A stretch of DNA of 64,000 nt from NCBI RefSeq assembly GCF_003268855.1, contig NZ_QLSZ01000004.1:168709-232708 (forward strand), read 5' to 3'. Positions 44,290 through 55,053 of the stretch are shown here, piece by piece. Below the pieces are notes generated by a model. It had not been told where the DNA came from and searched no databases. It saw only the letters and a list, made by a program, of their open reading frames with translations. This stretch comes from Flavobacterium aciduliphilum (GTDB taxonomy: Bacteria > Bacteroidota > Bacteroidia > Flavobacteriales > Flavobacteriaceae). The position numbers and the translations under genes were made by a program. Positions within the stretch are counted from its first letter, which is position 1; the number at the start of each line of letters is the position of its first letter.

Positions 44290-46224
44290 ATGAAAAAAAT
44301 TACTCTATTGATTTGCTTGTTGATTATTTCATTTGGGCAATCACAAACACTAACTGGAACATGGAAGATGAGTCCACAGTCTGGTGCTTTTGCAGTCGGA
44401 CCAACTCAAGGTAGTGGTTCTTATTTTTCAAATACAGTTGCAGATATAACAGTCAGAAGTTGTTTTTTTGATGATGAGTATATATTCAATTCAGATGGTA
44501 CATTTTCAAATAATTTAGGTTCCCAGTCTTGGATTGAAGGATGGCAAGGTGGATCAGATTCTTGTGGTACCCCTGTGGCTCCTCACAATGGTGCAAATCC
44601 TGCTTCTTATGTGTACAATACTACTACAAATACTATTACTCTTACAGGGGTAGGGGCATATTTAGGTTTAGCAAAAGCAATTAATGGATCAGAATTAACA
44701 AGTCCTGCAAATGCACCATTATCAATTACATATAAAGTTTCGTCTTTTACTAACACTCAACTAACATTAGATATTAATGTGGGTACAGGATTGTGGTGGC
44801 GATTTATTCTCGCTAAACAATCAACTACACCTACTTGTAATGATGGTATACAAAATGGAAATGAAACAGGAGTAGATTGTGGGGGTTCATGTACTCCATG
44901 TTCTAATCTATTTGCGGGTACATGGAAAATGAGCCCTCAAGCTGGTGCTTTTGCAGTTGGACCTTCACAAGGCAATGGTTCTTATTTTTCAAATACCCTT
45001 ACAGATGTTGCTACAAGAAACTGTTTTTTTGATGATCAATATATTTTTAATGCTGATGGGACTTTTGCAAACGTTTTGGGTTCCCAATCTTGGATTGAAG
45101 GATGGCAAGGGGGAACAGATTCTTGCGGAACTCCTGTGGCTCCTCACAATGGTTCAAATGCAGCTACTTGGTCATACAATTCTTCAGCAAATACAATAAC
45201 ACTAAATGGAGTAGGCGCCTACTTAGGTTTGGCAAAAGCGTATAATGGGGGTGAGCTTACGAGTCCATCTGGCGCACCTGCATCTATCACTTATTTAATT
45301 AGTTCTATTTCTTCAAATCTAATGACTTTAGATATTAATGTTGGTACAGGATTATGGTGGCGATTTATTTTAACAAAACAAGGAGGTTCAGGAACTTGTT
45401 CAGATGGTATACAAAATGGAGATGAAACTGGGATTGATTGCGGAGGTTCTTGTCCAAATACTTGTTTAAGTCAGATAAATTTACCAGTGACTTTTGAGGG
45501 GAATACTGTAGATTATACTGTTACCGATTTTGGTGGAAATGTATCTTCAAAAATTATAGATCCAACAAATTCAAATAACACTGTAATTAAAACTATAAAA
45601 ACATCTAGTTCCGAATTATGGGCTGGAACAACAATAGGAACAAATTCAGGATTTAGTTCTCCAATACCTTTTACATTATCAAATAGAAAAATGTATGTAA
45701 GAGTTTGGTCTCCTGACTCTGGAATTCCAGTACGTTTAAAAGTAGAAGTTTCAGGTCAACCTACACAATCATGTGAGACAGAATCGATTACTACTGTTTC
45801 AAATGGTTGGCAAATGATGGAGTTTGATTTCAATAATCAAGCTACAGGAACTGCGGCATTCAATTCATCCTATCAGTTTAATATGGCGTCTATTTTCTTT
45901 AATTTTGGTGTAACTGGTTCAACTGCTGGAGAAAAAACCTATTATTTTGATGATGTGACTTTTGGATCTCCATTGGCAATAACTGTTTTTGATAAATCAA
46001 AGTTTGATTTGTATCCAAATCCAACCAGTAATTTATTAAACTTAAGAAGTGATAGTGTGATAGAAAATATTACTATTTATAACACACTTGGTCAATTAGT
46101 TTTAAAGCAAGATGGGTTATCAAATGAAGTTTCTATTCCAACGCAACAATTTGCTAAAGGTGTATACATTATTACGGTTAAAGTAGGTAATGAGCTCTTA
46201 AAAAAACAATTCATAAAAAATTAA
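44290..46224 (+). CDS. T9SS-exported modular protein with two copies of an unrecognised ~157-residue domain and a CBM-like module
   Basis: The protein has 644 residues. A signal peptide (1-19) precedes repeat domain 1 (21-177), the Cys linker CNDGIQNGNETGVDCGGSC (183-201), repeat domain 2 (208-364), a second Cys linker (370-392), a CBM-like beta-sandwich (396-558) and a T9SS type A sorting domain (570-644, with DLYPNPTSN and a final FIKN). Both repeat domains share GTWKMSP, AFAVGP, CFFDD, SWIEGWQGG, DSCGTPVAPHNG and VGAYLGLAKA, and end LDINVGTGLWWRFIL. A third relative is at 61073. It is placed at the edge of the glucan locus, so a polysaccharide-binding role is inferred. Transcribed alone, with its own terminator. 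Confidence 0.82.
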   Translation: MKKITLLICLLIISFGQSQTLTGTWKMSPQSGAFAVGPTQGSGSYFSNTVADITVRSCFFDDEYIFNSDGTFSNNLGSQSWIEGWQGGSDSCGTPVAPHNGANPASYVYNTTTNTITLTGVGAYLGLAKAINGSELTSPANAPLSITYKVSSFTNTQLTLDINVGTGLWWRFILAKQSTTPTCNDGIQNGNETGVDCGGSCTPCSNLFAGTWKMSPQAGAFAVGPSQGNGSYFSNTLTDVATRNCFFDDQYIFNADGTFANVLGSQSWIEGWQGGTDSCGTPVAPHNGSNAATWSYNSSANTITLNGVGAYLGLAKAYNGGELTSPSGAPASITYLISSISSNLMTLDINVGTGLWWRFILTKQGGSGTCSDGIQNGDETGIDCGGSCPNTCLSQINLPVTFEGNTVDYTVTDFGGNVSSKIIDPTNSNNTVIKTIKTSSSELWAGTTIGTNSGFSSPIPFTLSNRKMYVRVWSPDSGIPVRLKVEVSGQPTQSCETESITTVSNGWQMMEFDFNNQATGTAAFNSSYQFNMASIFFNFGVTGSTAGEKTYYFDDVTFGSPLAITVFDKSKFDLYPNPTSNLLNLRSDSVIENITIYNTLGQLVLKQDGLSNEVSIPTQQFAKGVYIITVKVGNELLKKQFIKN

Positions 46225-46246
46225 TTAACCCTCCACAAAAATCAAG

Positions 46247-46273
46247 GCACGAATTCTTTCGTGCTTTTTTTTT
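46247..46273 (+). terminator. Rho-independent terminator of the 44290 gene
   Basis: GCACGAA (46247-46253), loop TTCT, TTCGTGC (46258-46264), then nine T. It is a classic intrinsic terminator. Confidence 0.93.
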
Positions 46274-46320
46274 GTAATTTGATTTAAATTTAATAAAATT
46301 GTTAATTAAATTTTAATAAA

Positions 46321-49152
46321 ATGAAAAATATCAAATCTTTTTTTAGCATTACCCAAAGTTTAATTACAATATTATTAATTCTAATAAGTCTACCGATATT
46401 TTCACAAGATTTCCCACCTATTGTTAAATATCCACCAATTTTATATTCAGCAGGAAATCAGAATTGGATGATTACTCAAGATAAAAATAATTATTTATTT
46501 TTTGCTAATAACGAAGGTTTATTAGAATATAATGGTTCAAATTGGACTTTATATCCCTCACCAAATGAAACGATAATTCGTTCAGTAAAAGTAATAGGAG
46601 ATTGTATTTTTACTGGTTGTTACATGGAATTTGGTTATTGGAAAAGACAAAATAATGGAAGATTAAAGTACTTTTCATTGAGTAAAACTATTAAAAATAA
46701 AATATTAGATGATGAACAATTTTGGTCTATATTGACCTATGATCAATGGGTTTTATTTCAATCATTAAATAGAATTTATATCTATGATACCATAAAAAAA
46801 ACATTCTCATTGATTACTCCAAAAAGTAGTATTCTTAAGTCTTTTAAAACAGATTCAAGCATTTATTATCAAACATCCATGGATGGTTTTTTTGAAATTG
46901 AAAACGGAAAAAGCAAACTAATTTCAAATAGCTCTATCTTTTTAAAAAATAAGATTGTAGGAGTATTTAACAATAATGAGGAGTTAGAGTTTCTTACTCA
47001 AAAAAATGGATTTTTTAAATTATCCAACAATACTATTATCCCAATAAAAACTACTTTAGACACCGATTTACAATATAGTAGTGTTTATAGTTTCCAAAAG
47101 TTAGCAAATCAAGGGTTTGTAATAGGAACTATTTCAAATGGTATTTTCATCACATCGAGAGATAAAGAATTATTGTATCACATTACACAAGATAAAGGAT
47201 TAAGTAATAATACTGCACTATCATTATTTGAAGACATTGATAATAACTTATGGATAGGGCTAGATAACGGAATAAACTGTATTAATTTACAATCACCTAT
47301 TAAGAGTTTTTCAGATAATACGGGTATATTAGGAACAGTTTATGCTTCTACAGTTTATAAAAACAAACTCTATATTGGTACCAATCAAGGATTATTTTAC
47401 AAATCTTTTCAATCAAATGAATCCTTTCAATTCGTATCTGGTACAAAAGGTCAAGTCTGGTCATTATTTCAATATCAAGATAAATTATTTTGCGGACATG
47501 ATTCTGGAACTTTTTTAGTTGATAATGGAGTAGCAAATAATATATTTTCTCAATCTGGAACATGGAAGTTTGAGACAATGCCAGGTAGAAATGATTTGAT
47601 TTTTCAAGGGAATTATTTTGGCATATCAGTCCTCAAGAAAGAAAACGGAAAATGGATTTACAAAAACAAACTAAAGGGATTTGATTATTCATCTAGGTAT
47701 TTTGAATTGACACCGAATTTAGAATTTTATGTAAGCCATGAGTATAAAGGTATTTTTAGATTTCATACTGACAAATCATTACAAATTGCACAGGGAATTT
47801 TTACTTATAAAAACCCACCAAAAGGTAAAAATGCAAGCTTGGTAAAGTATAATAATACCATTTATTATGCATATAAACAAGGGGTTTTTAAATTAAATCC
47901 AATTACTAAATCTTTTATTAAAGATTCCGTTTTAAGTGATGTTTTTAAAAAAGGAAAATACACAACTGGAAAATTAATTGTAGATAAATATAATAAGCTT
48001 TGGTTTTTCACAAAAAATTACATTAATTATTTTACTACTGGAAAATTATCTACTCAATTAAAGAAAAATATTATTCCTATCCCTGCTTCTTTAACAAATT
48101 CCATGCTTGGTTATGAGAACATAAGTCAATTGACAAAATCAATTTATTTAATAGGTACTACTGACGGATATTATACCCTTAATTTGAATGATTTAAGTTT
48201 TAAAAATTATAGTGTTTCAATAACTTCTATTACAAAAAATAAGCTTAACCAAAATATAATAAATACTTCACTTTTTTCTGAAGGAGAATTTAGCAATGAT
48301 GAAAATAATTTAACATTTAATTATTCAGTACCTGAATATAATAAGTATATAAATCCAGAATATCAATATTTGCTAAAAGGTATCCAAGATGATTGGAGTG
48401 ACTGGAATTCAAAAACATCCGTTAATTTTAAAAACCTACCTCCAGGATCGTATGTCTTTAAAGTAAGAGCAAAAATTGCAAATACAAACCCTAAAAATAT
48501 TGTTTCCTACAAGTTTACTATTTTAAAACCATGGTATACTAATAATTTTGCCTTGTTGCTATATTTTTTATTAGCTATTTATATAGCTTATTTTATCAAC
48601 AAAACTTACAAGGTATATTATCAAAGACAACGCGAAAAATTAATTGAAGAGAATAATTTACTTTTAGAAATAAAAGAACTCGAAAACAATCAACAGTTAA
48701 TGAAATTGAAAAATGAACAATTAACTAAAGATGTCGATAGTAAAAGCAAAGAATTGGCTGTATCAACGATGAATCTTATAAAGAAAAATGAACTGTTATC
48801 AGTAATTAAAGAAGATTTAAAGAAAACTTCTGAAGAAGGAAATAGAAATATTAAGTCGGTTATTTCAACAATCAATAAAAATATAAAAGAAGAAGATAAT
48901 TGGAATATTTTTAGAGAGGCTTTTGATACTGCTGATAAAGATTTTTTGAAAAAAGTAAAATCAGCCCATCCTTCATTAACGCCAAATGATTTGAGATTAT
49001 GTGCTTATTTAAGATTAAATTTATCATCAAAAGAAGTTGCACCTTTACTTAATATTTCTGTTAGAAGTGTTGAAATTAAACGATACCGTTTACGAAAAAA
49101 AATGGATTTACCACATGAACAAGGATTAGTGGAGTACATTCTTTCGATATAA
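46321..49152 (+). CDS. Propeller/Y_Y_Y sensor protein with LuxR-type HTH (glucan locus regulator)
   Basis: The protein has 943 residues. A signal/anchor (about 10-29) precedes two-component-regulator propeller repeats (about 40-650; for example DIDNNLWIGLDNGINCI). A Y_Y_Y beta-sandwich follows (about 660-735; YQYLLKGIQDDWSDW and LPPGSYVFKVRAK). Then come a transmembrane helix (about 743-763), a coiled coil (about 770-870) and a C-terminal HTH (about 885-943; LTPNDLRLCAYLRLNLSSKE and NISVRSVEIKRYRLRKKM). There is no histidine kinase, so periplasmic ligand binding is probably passed directly to DNA binding. This architecture is known for SusR-like activators. It precedes SusC/SusD in the same direction and probably controls them. 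Confidence 0.88.
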   Translation: MKNIKSFFSITQSLITILLILISLPIFSQDFPPIVKYPPILYSAGNQNWMITQDKNNYLFFANNEGLLEYNGSNWTLYPSPNETIIRSVKVIGDCIFTGCYMEFGYWKRQNNGRLKYFSLSKTIKNKILDDEQFWSILTYDQWVLFQSLNRIYIYDTIKKTFSLITPKSSILKSFKTDSSIYYQTSMDGFFEIENGKSKLISNSSIFLKNKIVGVFNNNEELEFLTQKNGFFKLSNNTIIPIKTTLDTDLQYSSVYSFQKLANQGFVIGTISNGIFITSRDKELLYHITQDKGLSNNTALSLFEDIDNNLWIGLDNGINCINLQSPIKSFSDNTGILGTVYASTVYKNKLYIGTNQGLFYKSFQSNESFQFVSGTKGQVWSLFQYQDKLFCGHDSGTFLVDNGVANNIFSQSGTWKFETMPGRNDLIFQGNYFGISVLKKENGKWIYKNKLKGFDYSSRYFELTPNLEFYVSHEYKGIFRFHTDKSLQIAQGIFTYKNPPKGKNASLVKYNNTIYYAYKQGVFKLNPITKSFIKDSVLSDVFKKGKYTTGKLIVDKYNKLWFFTKNYINYFTTGKLSTQLKKNIIPIPASLTNSMLGYENISQLTKSIYLIGTTDGYYTLNLNDLSFKNYSVSITSITKNKLNQNIINTSLFSEGEFSNDENNLTFNYSVPEYNKYINPEYQYLLKGIQDDWSDWNSKTSVNFKNLPPGSYVFKVRAKIANTNPKNIVSYKFTILKPWYTNNFALLLYFLLAIYIAYFINKTYKVYYQRQREKLIEENNLLLEIKELENNQQLMKLKNEQLTKDVDSKSKELAVSTMNLIKKNELLSVIKEDLKKTSEEGNRNIKSVISTINKNIKEEDNWNIFREAFDTADKDFLKKVKSAHPSLTPNDLRLCAYLRLNLSSKEVAPLLNISVRSVEIKRYRLRKKMDLPHEQGLVEYILSI

Positions 49153-49404
49153 TAATCAAATGAATCACAAATCACCTATACATAAGTACAACACATTTTT
49201 TTTTGATTTTTTTTTTTGAAATCATTTTTTTAAAAAACGAAAAAAAAATAGTTTCAAATTTTATTTAAAAGACTAAAAATCATTGATATAAAAAACAAAA
49301 AGAGAGTTAAAAAAAATATTGTATGTTTTTTGTTGAGGTTCTATTTAAAAATCAAATCATATTAAATAATATTTTTATAAAATCATTTAAATAAAACTTT
49401 TATT

Positions 49405-52400
49405 ATGAAGTGTAAATTATTTTTTCTACTTACTTTTCTTTTATCAATTAGTACATATTCTCAAGAATTTGAGATTAGTGGAAAAGTATCAGATGCTATT
49501 TCGGGTTTACCAATTTCTGGAGTAAATATTGTAGTAAAAAGTTCTAAAATAAGTTCACAAACAGATTTGGATGGGAATTTTAAAATTACCAAAATTCCAA
49601 AAGGGTCAAAAGTAATTTTTAGTTACATTGGATATGCAAATTTCGAGTTAATTGTAAATCAAAGTCAAAATATTATCGTAAATTTAAAAGAGGATAAAAA
49701 CACTCTTGATGAAGTAGTTATAGTGGGGTATACTTCAAAGAAAAAGAAAGATGTTACAGGATCAGTATCAGTAATATCAACTAAAACAATTGAAGATTTG
49801 CATCCTATTGTTACCGCTCAAGCTTTGCAAGGAACAGTTGCTGGAGTAGTAGTAAATTCAGGTTCAGGAGCTCCTGGTTCAGGTTTTAGTATAAATATAA
49901 GAGGTGTGTCTTCTAACACCAATAACCAGCCATATTATTTAATTGATGGTTATGAAGGTGATATTTCATTAATAAATCCATCAGATATTGAAACTATTAC
50001 GGTTTTAAAAGACGCTCAAGCTTCAGTATATGGATCTAAAGGTGCTAATGGAGTAGTTTTAGTGACTACAAAACTTGGAAAAAGAAATACTAAACCCAAA
50101 GTGTCTTTCAATACTTATATAGGAAACCAGCAAACATCAAAAAAACTCAATTTGTTAAATGCTACAGAATACGCAATGCTATTGAATGAAAGCTATGCAA
50201 ATAATGGACAATCAATACCTTATCCAAATGTTACTGGACTAGGTAAAGGAACAAATTGGCAAGATGAAGTGTTTAAAAAAGCACCAATTTTAAGCAAAGA
50301 TATTTCTATATCAGGTGGCTCGGAAAATATTATTTACTCTTTTAGTGCTTCAAATATTAATCAAGAGGGTATTGTTGGTTTAAGTAAATCTGGTTTTGAT
50401 AGGAGTAACGCAAGATTATCATTAGGTGTAGATTTTTCAAAAAAAATTAATTTTTCTACAACACTTAATTATATGGATTACAACAGAAAGAGTTTAAATG
50501 AAAATGGTATTGGTTCCGTTTTATTTAATGCTATTAATACTCCTTCAACGATATCATTATATGACGCTAATGGAAATTATTCTTTAGTACCAGACACACC
50601 AGGATATGGAAATGAAGTAATTAATCCCTTAGCTCAGATAGAAAACACTTATAATAGTTATAATCAAAAGAAGATATTTGGAAATTTTGTTATGCAATAT
50701 AAGCCATGTAAATCATTTAAAGTGACTACTAGATATGGATTTAATTCAGGAAATGATGTAGGTAAATCTTTCAGTAAAGAAATTTATTATGGGCAGTCAA
50801 AGGTTTTCAACGTAAATAGGAGCAGTGTATCTCAAAACGCAACTCGTTTTAGTGATTTTACATTTGATATGTTTGGAGAATACGAAAATACTTTTTACGA
50901 TAAACATAAAGTTAAAGTAACAATTGGTGGTACATTAAATGAATCTAAGGGTGAGGGACTGTATGCAACAGGATATGATGTACCTAATAATTCATGGGAT
51001 TTTGCAGATATTGCACTTACAAATGGAATTCCTCCAGAGGGTGTAATTACAAATGGTTCTTATAAATCAACACCTTACAAAAGACCTTCTCTATTTACAA
51101 CAATTGATTATGACTATAAAGGAAAATATTTATTAACATTTATTGGAAGAAGAGATCAATCCAGCAGATTTTCTTCTAAGTATAGTGTAGCTTATTTTAA
51201 ATCAATATTACTAGGTTGGGTTTTATCAAATGAAGATTTTTTTAATAAAGATTTGCCTATAAATTTTTTAAAACTGAAAGCTAGTTATGGTACTTTAGGA
51301 AATGATGTTGCACCTGCAAATGCATATAGAGGATTATTGACTGGTGAGGCGACTTATGTTTTTGACAACACATTGGTTAATGGAATTGCAGCAGGGCAAA
51401 TCACAAATAAAGTATTAAAATGGGAAACAGACACTAAATTAGATTTTGGTTTAGAATCGAAGTGGTTTAAAAATAAATTTGAACTAACAGCTGATTATTT
51501 TAATGATACTCGTTCAGATTTAATTATTAGTGGAGTTCCTATATCAGGAATTAATGGTGGATATGCTCCTGGGTCTGGTGCGCCTTCAGTTAATGCGGGA
51601 ACTGTAAGAAATACTGGATTTGAACTTTCCATAAATTACAAAAACAACGTAAACAAATTTAAGTATGAACTAGGATTTAATATTACAACTATCAACAATA
51701 AAGTACTGAAAGTTAATAATTCTACTGGTTTTATAGAAAGTGGTTCATTTGGGATAGGTCAGTTAGCTCCTACAAGAATGGAAGAAGGACAACCTATGGG
51801 TGTTTTTTATGGATTAAAAACAGATGGAATATTTCAAAATCAAGCTGAAATAGATGCGGCACCTGTACAAAATTTTGGTACACCTACTGTTCCAGGTGAT
51901 ATTAGATATAAAGACATTAACGGAGATGGTGTAGTTGATATTAAAGATAGGACTTACATTGGAAAACCAATAGCTGATTATACTTTAGGGTTTAATGTTA
52001 ATCTTAAATACAAAGGATTTGATTTAGTTGCTTATGCTTATGCTTCAGTCGGAAATGACTTAATAAGAAATTATGAAAGGACAGAAAGCAAATTAAATAG
52101 ATTAAATTATGTTTTAGATCGTTGGACTGGAGAGGGAACAAGTAATACCGTTCCAAGGGTTAGCACTGGTCCTTCAAGCAATAACTTATTTTCAGATTAT
52201 TTTGTAGAAGACGCCTCTTTTATAAGAATTCAAAATCTTCAATTGGGATATTCTTTACCTTCTAAACTCATTGAAAAAGCACATATTTCGAAGTTTAGAT
52301 TTTATGGCTCGGTAAATAATTTACTAACTTTTACCAAGTATAGAGGATATGATCCATCTGCAAATTCAGGTAATCCTGTATCAGGAGGTATTGATTACGG

Positions 52401-52452
52401 TTATTATCCTGCACCGAAAATATACTCATTAGGGTTAAATGTTAATTTTTAA
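49405..52452 (+). CDS. SusC/RagA-type TonB-dependent outer-membrane receptor
   Basis: The protein has 1015 residues. A signal peptide (1-19) precedes a carboxypeptidase-regulatory-like domain (about 22-100), a TonB-box-like segment (DEVVIVGYTSKKKKDVTGSV), a plug domain (about 115-220) ending DAQASVYGSKGANGVVLVTT, and a long beta barrel that ends SLGLNVNF with a terminal Phe. It imports oligosaccharides across the outer membrane with its SusD lid. The preceding 252-base gap is extremely A/T-rich and shows no clear TAnnTTTG box; regulation by the upstream HTH protein is inferred. Confidence 0.95.
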   Translation: MKCKLFFLLTFLLSISTYSQEFEISGKVSDAISGLPISGVNIVVKSSKISSQTDLDGNFKITKIPKGSKVIFSYIGYANFELIVNQSQNIIVNLKEDKNTLDEVVIVGYTSKKKKDVTGSVSVISTKTIEDLHPIVTAQALQGTVAGVVVNSGSGAPGSGFSINIRGVSSNTNNQPYYLIDGYEGDISLINPSDIETITVLKDAQASVYGSKGANGVVLVTTKLGKRNTKPKVSFNTYIGNQQTSKKLNLLNATEYAMLLNESYANNGQSIPYPNVTGLGKGTNWQDEVFKKAPILSKDISISGGSENIIYSFSASNINQEGIVGLSKSGFDRSNARLSLGVDFSKKINFSTTLNYMDYNRKSLNENGIGSVLFNAINTPSTISLYDANGNYSLVPDTPGYGNEVINPLAQIENTYNSYNQKKIFGNFVMQYKPCKSFKVTTRYGFNSGNDVGKSFSKEIYYGQSKVFNVNRSSVSQNATRFSDFTFDMFGEYENTFYDKHKVKVTIGGTLNESKGEGLYATGYDVPNNSWDFADIALTNGIPPEGVITNGSYKSTPYKRPSLFTTIDYDYKGKYLLTFIGRRDQSSRFSSKYSVAYFKSILLGWVLSNEDFFNKDLPINFLKLKASYGTLGNDVAPANAYRGLLTGEATYVFDNTLVNGIAAGQITNKVLKWETDTKLDFGLESKWFKNKFELTADYFNDTRSDLIISGVPISGINGGYAPGSGAPSVNAGTVRNTGFELSINYKNNVNKFKYELGFNITTINNKVLKVNNSTGFIESGSFGIGQLAPTRMEEGQPMGVFYGLKTDGIFQNQAEIDAAPVQNFGTPTVPGDIRYKDINGDGVVDIKDRTYIGKPIADYTLGFNVNLKYKGFDLVAYAYASVGNDLIRNYERTESKLNRLNYVLDRWTGEGTSNTVPRVSTGPSSNNLFSDYFVEDASFIRIQNLQLGYSLPSKLIEKAHISKFRFYGSVNNLLTFTKYRGYDPSANSGNPVSGGIDYGYYPAPKIYSLGLNVNF

Positions 52453-52462
52453 ATTATTAAAA

Positions 52463-53935
52463 ATGAAAAAATATAATAAATTTTCTATTCTTTTTTTAAC
52501 TGTTATTTTATTTATATCTAATTCATGTTCAGATAATTTTATAAATGAAGCAGCTCCATACTCATTGGATGCTGAAAATTATTTTAATTCTGAATCTGAT
52601 TATAATAAAGCATTGATTGCAGCCTATGATATGTTACAATCTAGTTATATTAATGTTATGATAGGAGAAATTGCTTCAGATAATACTTTATCTGGTGGTG
52701 AAAGTGCTAATGACGTAATAGGCATTCAACAAATTGATGAAATGACACATACTGCCGTTAATTCAAACTTAAAAGATTTGTGGAATTGGATGTTTGCAGG
52801 TGTTCAACGTTGTAATTATATAATGGAATTTAAGGATAAAACGTCTTTTGCCAATAAAGATCAAGTAATAGCAGAAACACGTTTTTTAAGAGCATATTAT
52901 CATTTTGAATTGGTGAAATTTTTTGGACCAATACCAATGAATGGTGACAAAAGGTTTAATATAGATGATGAAAAAACAATACCTCGTTCCCCTGTTTCAG
53001 AAGTTTATGCTAGTATAGAAAACGATTTATTATTTGCAATTGATCATCTAAGTATAACTCCTGCTCAAAAAGGAAGAGCGACAAAAGGAGCTGCACAAGC
53101 ATTGTTGGGGAAAGTATACTTATATCAAAATAAATTTTCTCAATCGGCTAATGTATTGGAGCAATTAATAAGTTCAAATACTTATTCATTAGTTACAGAT
53201 TATAATTCTATTTTTGAAAATAGCGGTGAAAATGGACCAGAATCAGTTTTTGAAGTGCAGTATACAGATGCAGAAGGAGCAGATTTTGGATGTTTACAAT
53301 GTAGTGAAGGTAACGTAGCTGTAGGATTTAATGGTATTAGAAATTATAATGGGCCAGTATTTGACGGAGGATATAGCTTTAATGTTCCTACACAAGAAGC
53401 TTATAACGCTTATGAAGTAGGTGACAATCGAAAAAATGTTGCAATTCTTGATATTGTTGCATGGGCTGCCGCTAACAATGCTACTTATGGAACAGGATAT
53501 AAACATACAGGTTATTTTAATAGAAAATATCTTGCTCGTAAAGGAGATTCAAACATAGGAGATCAAAACTTAACAAATCCTAACAATTATCGTGCAATTC
53601 GATATGCAGATGTTTTGCTTATGGCTGCTGAAGCATATAATAGAAGTGGAAATGACACCAAAGCATTAAATTATTTAAATCAAGTAAGAAGAAGGGCTTT
53701 TGGAGATACAAATCATGATGTATCTCTAACCAGTACTGCTTTGACAGAAGTAATTTGGGCAGAAAGACGCTTGGAATTAATGGGAGAAGGGCATCGCTTT
53801 TTTGATTTAGTTAGAACTGGAAAAGCTGCTCAAACTATTACTGGCTTTACATCAAATAAAAATGAACTTTTTCCAGTTCCATATGAAGAGATTCAATTTT
53901 CAAATGGCAATTGGCAACAAAATCCAGGGTACTAA
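52463..53935 (+). CDS. SusD/RagB-type glycan-binding lipoprotein
   Basis: The 490-residue protein starts at ATG 52463 (MKKYNKFSILFLTVILFIS); the frame extends 24 bases upstream, but a signal sequence should begin here. The lipobox Cys is at residue 22 (ISNSCSDN). TPR-like SusD helices and the C-terminal RYADVLLMAAEAYNRSG and EVIWAERRLELMGEGHRFFD segments are characteristic. It caps SusC and captures the glucan oligosaccharide. It follows SusC with a 10-base gap. Confidence 0.94.
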   Translation: MKKYNKFSILFLTVILFISNSCSDNFINEAAPYSLDAENYFNSESDYNKALIAAYDMLQSSYINVMIGEIASDNTLSGGESANDVIGIQQIDEMTHTAVNSNLKDLWNWMFAGVQRCNYIMEFKDKTSFANKDQVIAETRFLRAYYHFELVKFFGPIPMNGDKRFNIDDEKTIPRSPVSEVYASIENDLLFAIDHLSITPAQKGRATKGAAQALLGKVYLYQNKFSQSANVLEQLISSNTYSLVTDYNSIFENSGENGPESVFEVQYTDAEGADFGCLQCSEGNVAVGFNGIRNYNGPVFDGGYSFNVPTQEAYNAYEVGDNRKNVAILDIVAWAAANNATYGTGYKHTGYFNRKYLARKGDSNIGDQNLTNPNNYRAIRYADVLLMAAEAYNRSGNDTKALNYLNQVRRRAFGDTNHDVSLTSTALTEVIWAERRLELMGEGHRFFDLVRTGKAAQTITGFTSNKNELFPVPYEEIQFSNGNWQQNPGY

Positions 53936-53946
53936 AAATATAGATT

Positions 53947-55029
53947 ATGAAAAAAATACATTTATTACTTACCATTTTCATATTATCCTTGTCATTAGGA
54001 TGCTCAAAAGATAATGAAATTCCAAATTTAGATGCTATAAATGCGCCAGGAGACATTTCTGCTGCTATAAGTATCAAACCCGATAACTCTGGGGATGTGT
54101 TGATTACTCCTTCAGGAACAGGTATAACTCAATTTAAAATTTATTATGGTGATGGAACAACATTACCAGGAATAGTAAATCCTGGAGACTCCATTTTACA
54201 TACTTTTTTAGAAGGGACTTTTTCAGTAAAGATTGTAGGAACTACATTAAATGGAAAAATTTCTGAAACAACTATACCTGTTACAGTTTCGTTTTTTGCT
54301 CCAACAGATTTATTGGTAACGATTGCATCAATACCTACAAATTCATTAGGAATTACAGTAAAAGCTCAAGCTAATTTTGAAAATGGATTTAAAGTTTTTT
54401 TTGGAGAAAGTCCAACAGAAACTCCGGTTAATTTTTTAGAAGGAGATGTAATTACACATTTTTATGCAAATGCTGGAACATATCAAGTTAAGGTTGTTGC
54501 TGTTACTGGTGGTTCAGCAACAGCTGAATATACTCAAAATGTAACAGTCACAGTTCCTCTACTTATTAATCTTCCTCTTGATTTTGAATCTCCAACTCTT
54601 CCTTACACATTTTCAAATTTTGGTGGAGCTAATACTACTATAGTATCAAATAGTCATCAGGTAGGAATTGATACATCTACAAAGGTTGCATCTCTTGTAA
54701 AAGGCGCAGGTGCTCAAGTTTGGGCCGGATCATTTATTGAATTATCTAGTCCTATTGATTTTTCAGTAATGAAAAAACTAAAAATGAAAGTATGGTGCCC
54801 TCAATCAGGAATTATTGTAAAAATGAAATTGGAAAATTTAGCTGATTCTACAAAAAATAAAGAGGTAGATGCGACAGTAGCAACTGCTAATAGTTGGCAA
54901 GAATTAACATTTGATTTTTCATCGATTAATATGTCTTATACCTATCAAAGAGTTGTGGTTTTCTTTGATTTTGGTGCTTCTGGGAATGGTTCAACATATT
55001 TATTTGATGATATAAGACAATCTAATTAA
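53947..55029 (+). CDS. PKD-domain surface lipoprotein with C-terminal CBM-like module (SusE/F-position protein)
   Basis: The protein has 360 residues. The lipobox Cys is at residue 19 (SLSLGCSKD). Two PKD-like beta domains (about 32-120 and 122-210) lead to a C-terminal CBM-like beta-sandwich (about 212-360; LPLDFESPTLPYTFSNFGG, FDFGASGNGSTYLFDDI). That last module is the same kind as residues 396-558 of the 44290 protein. By position (third gene after SusC) it corresponds to SusE/F-type surface glycan-binding proteins, which bind polysaccharide at the cell surface. Confidence 0.8.
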   Translation: MKKIHLLLTIFILSLSLGCSKDNEIPNLDAINAPGDISAAISIKPDNSGDVLITPSGTGITQFKIYYGDGTTLPGIVNPGDSILHTFLEGTFSVKIVGTTLNGKISETTIPVTVSFFAPTDLLVTIASIPTNSLGITVKAQANFENGFKVFFGESPTETPVNFLEGDVITHFYANAGTYQVKVVAVTGGSATAEYTQNVTVTVPLLINLPLDFESPTLPYTFSNFGGANTTIVSNSHQVGIDTSTKVASLVKGAGAQVWAGSFIELSSPIDFSVMKKLKMKVWCPQSGIIVKMKLENLADSTKNKEVDATVATANSWQELTFDFSSINMSYTYQRVVVFFDFGASGNGSTYLFDDIRQSN

Positions 55030-55053
55030 CTCCCTAAAATTAAAATATAGTAT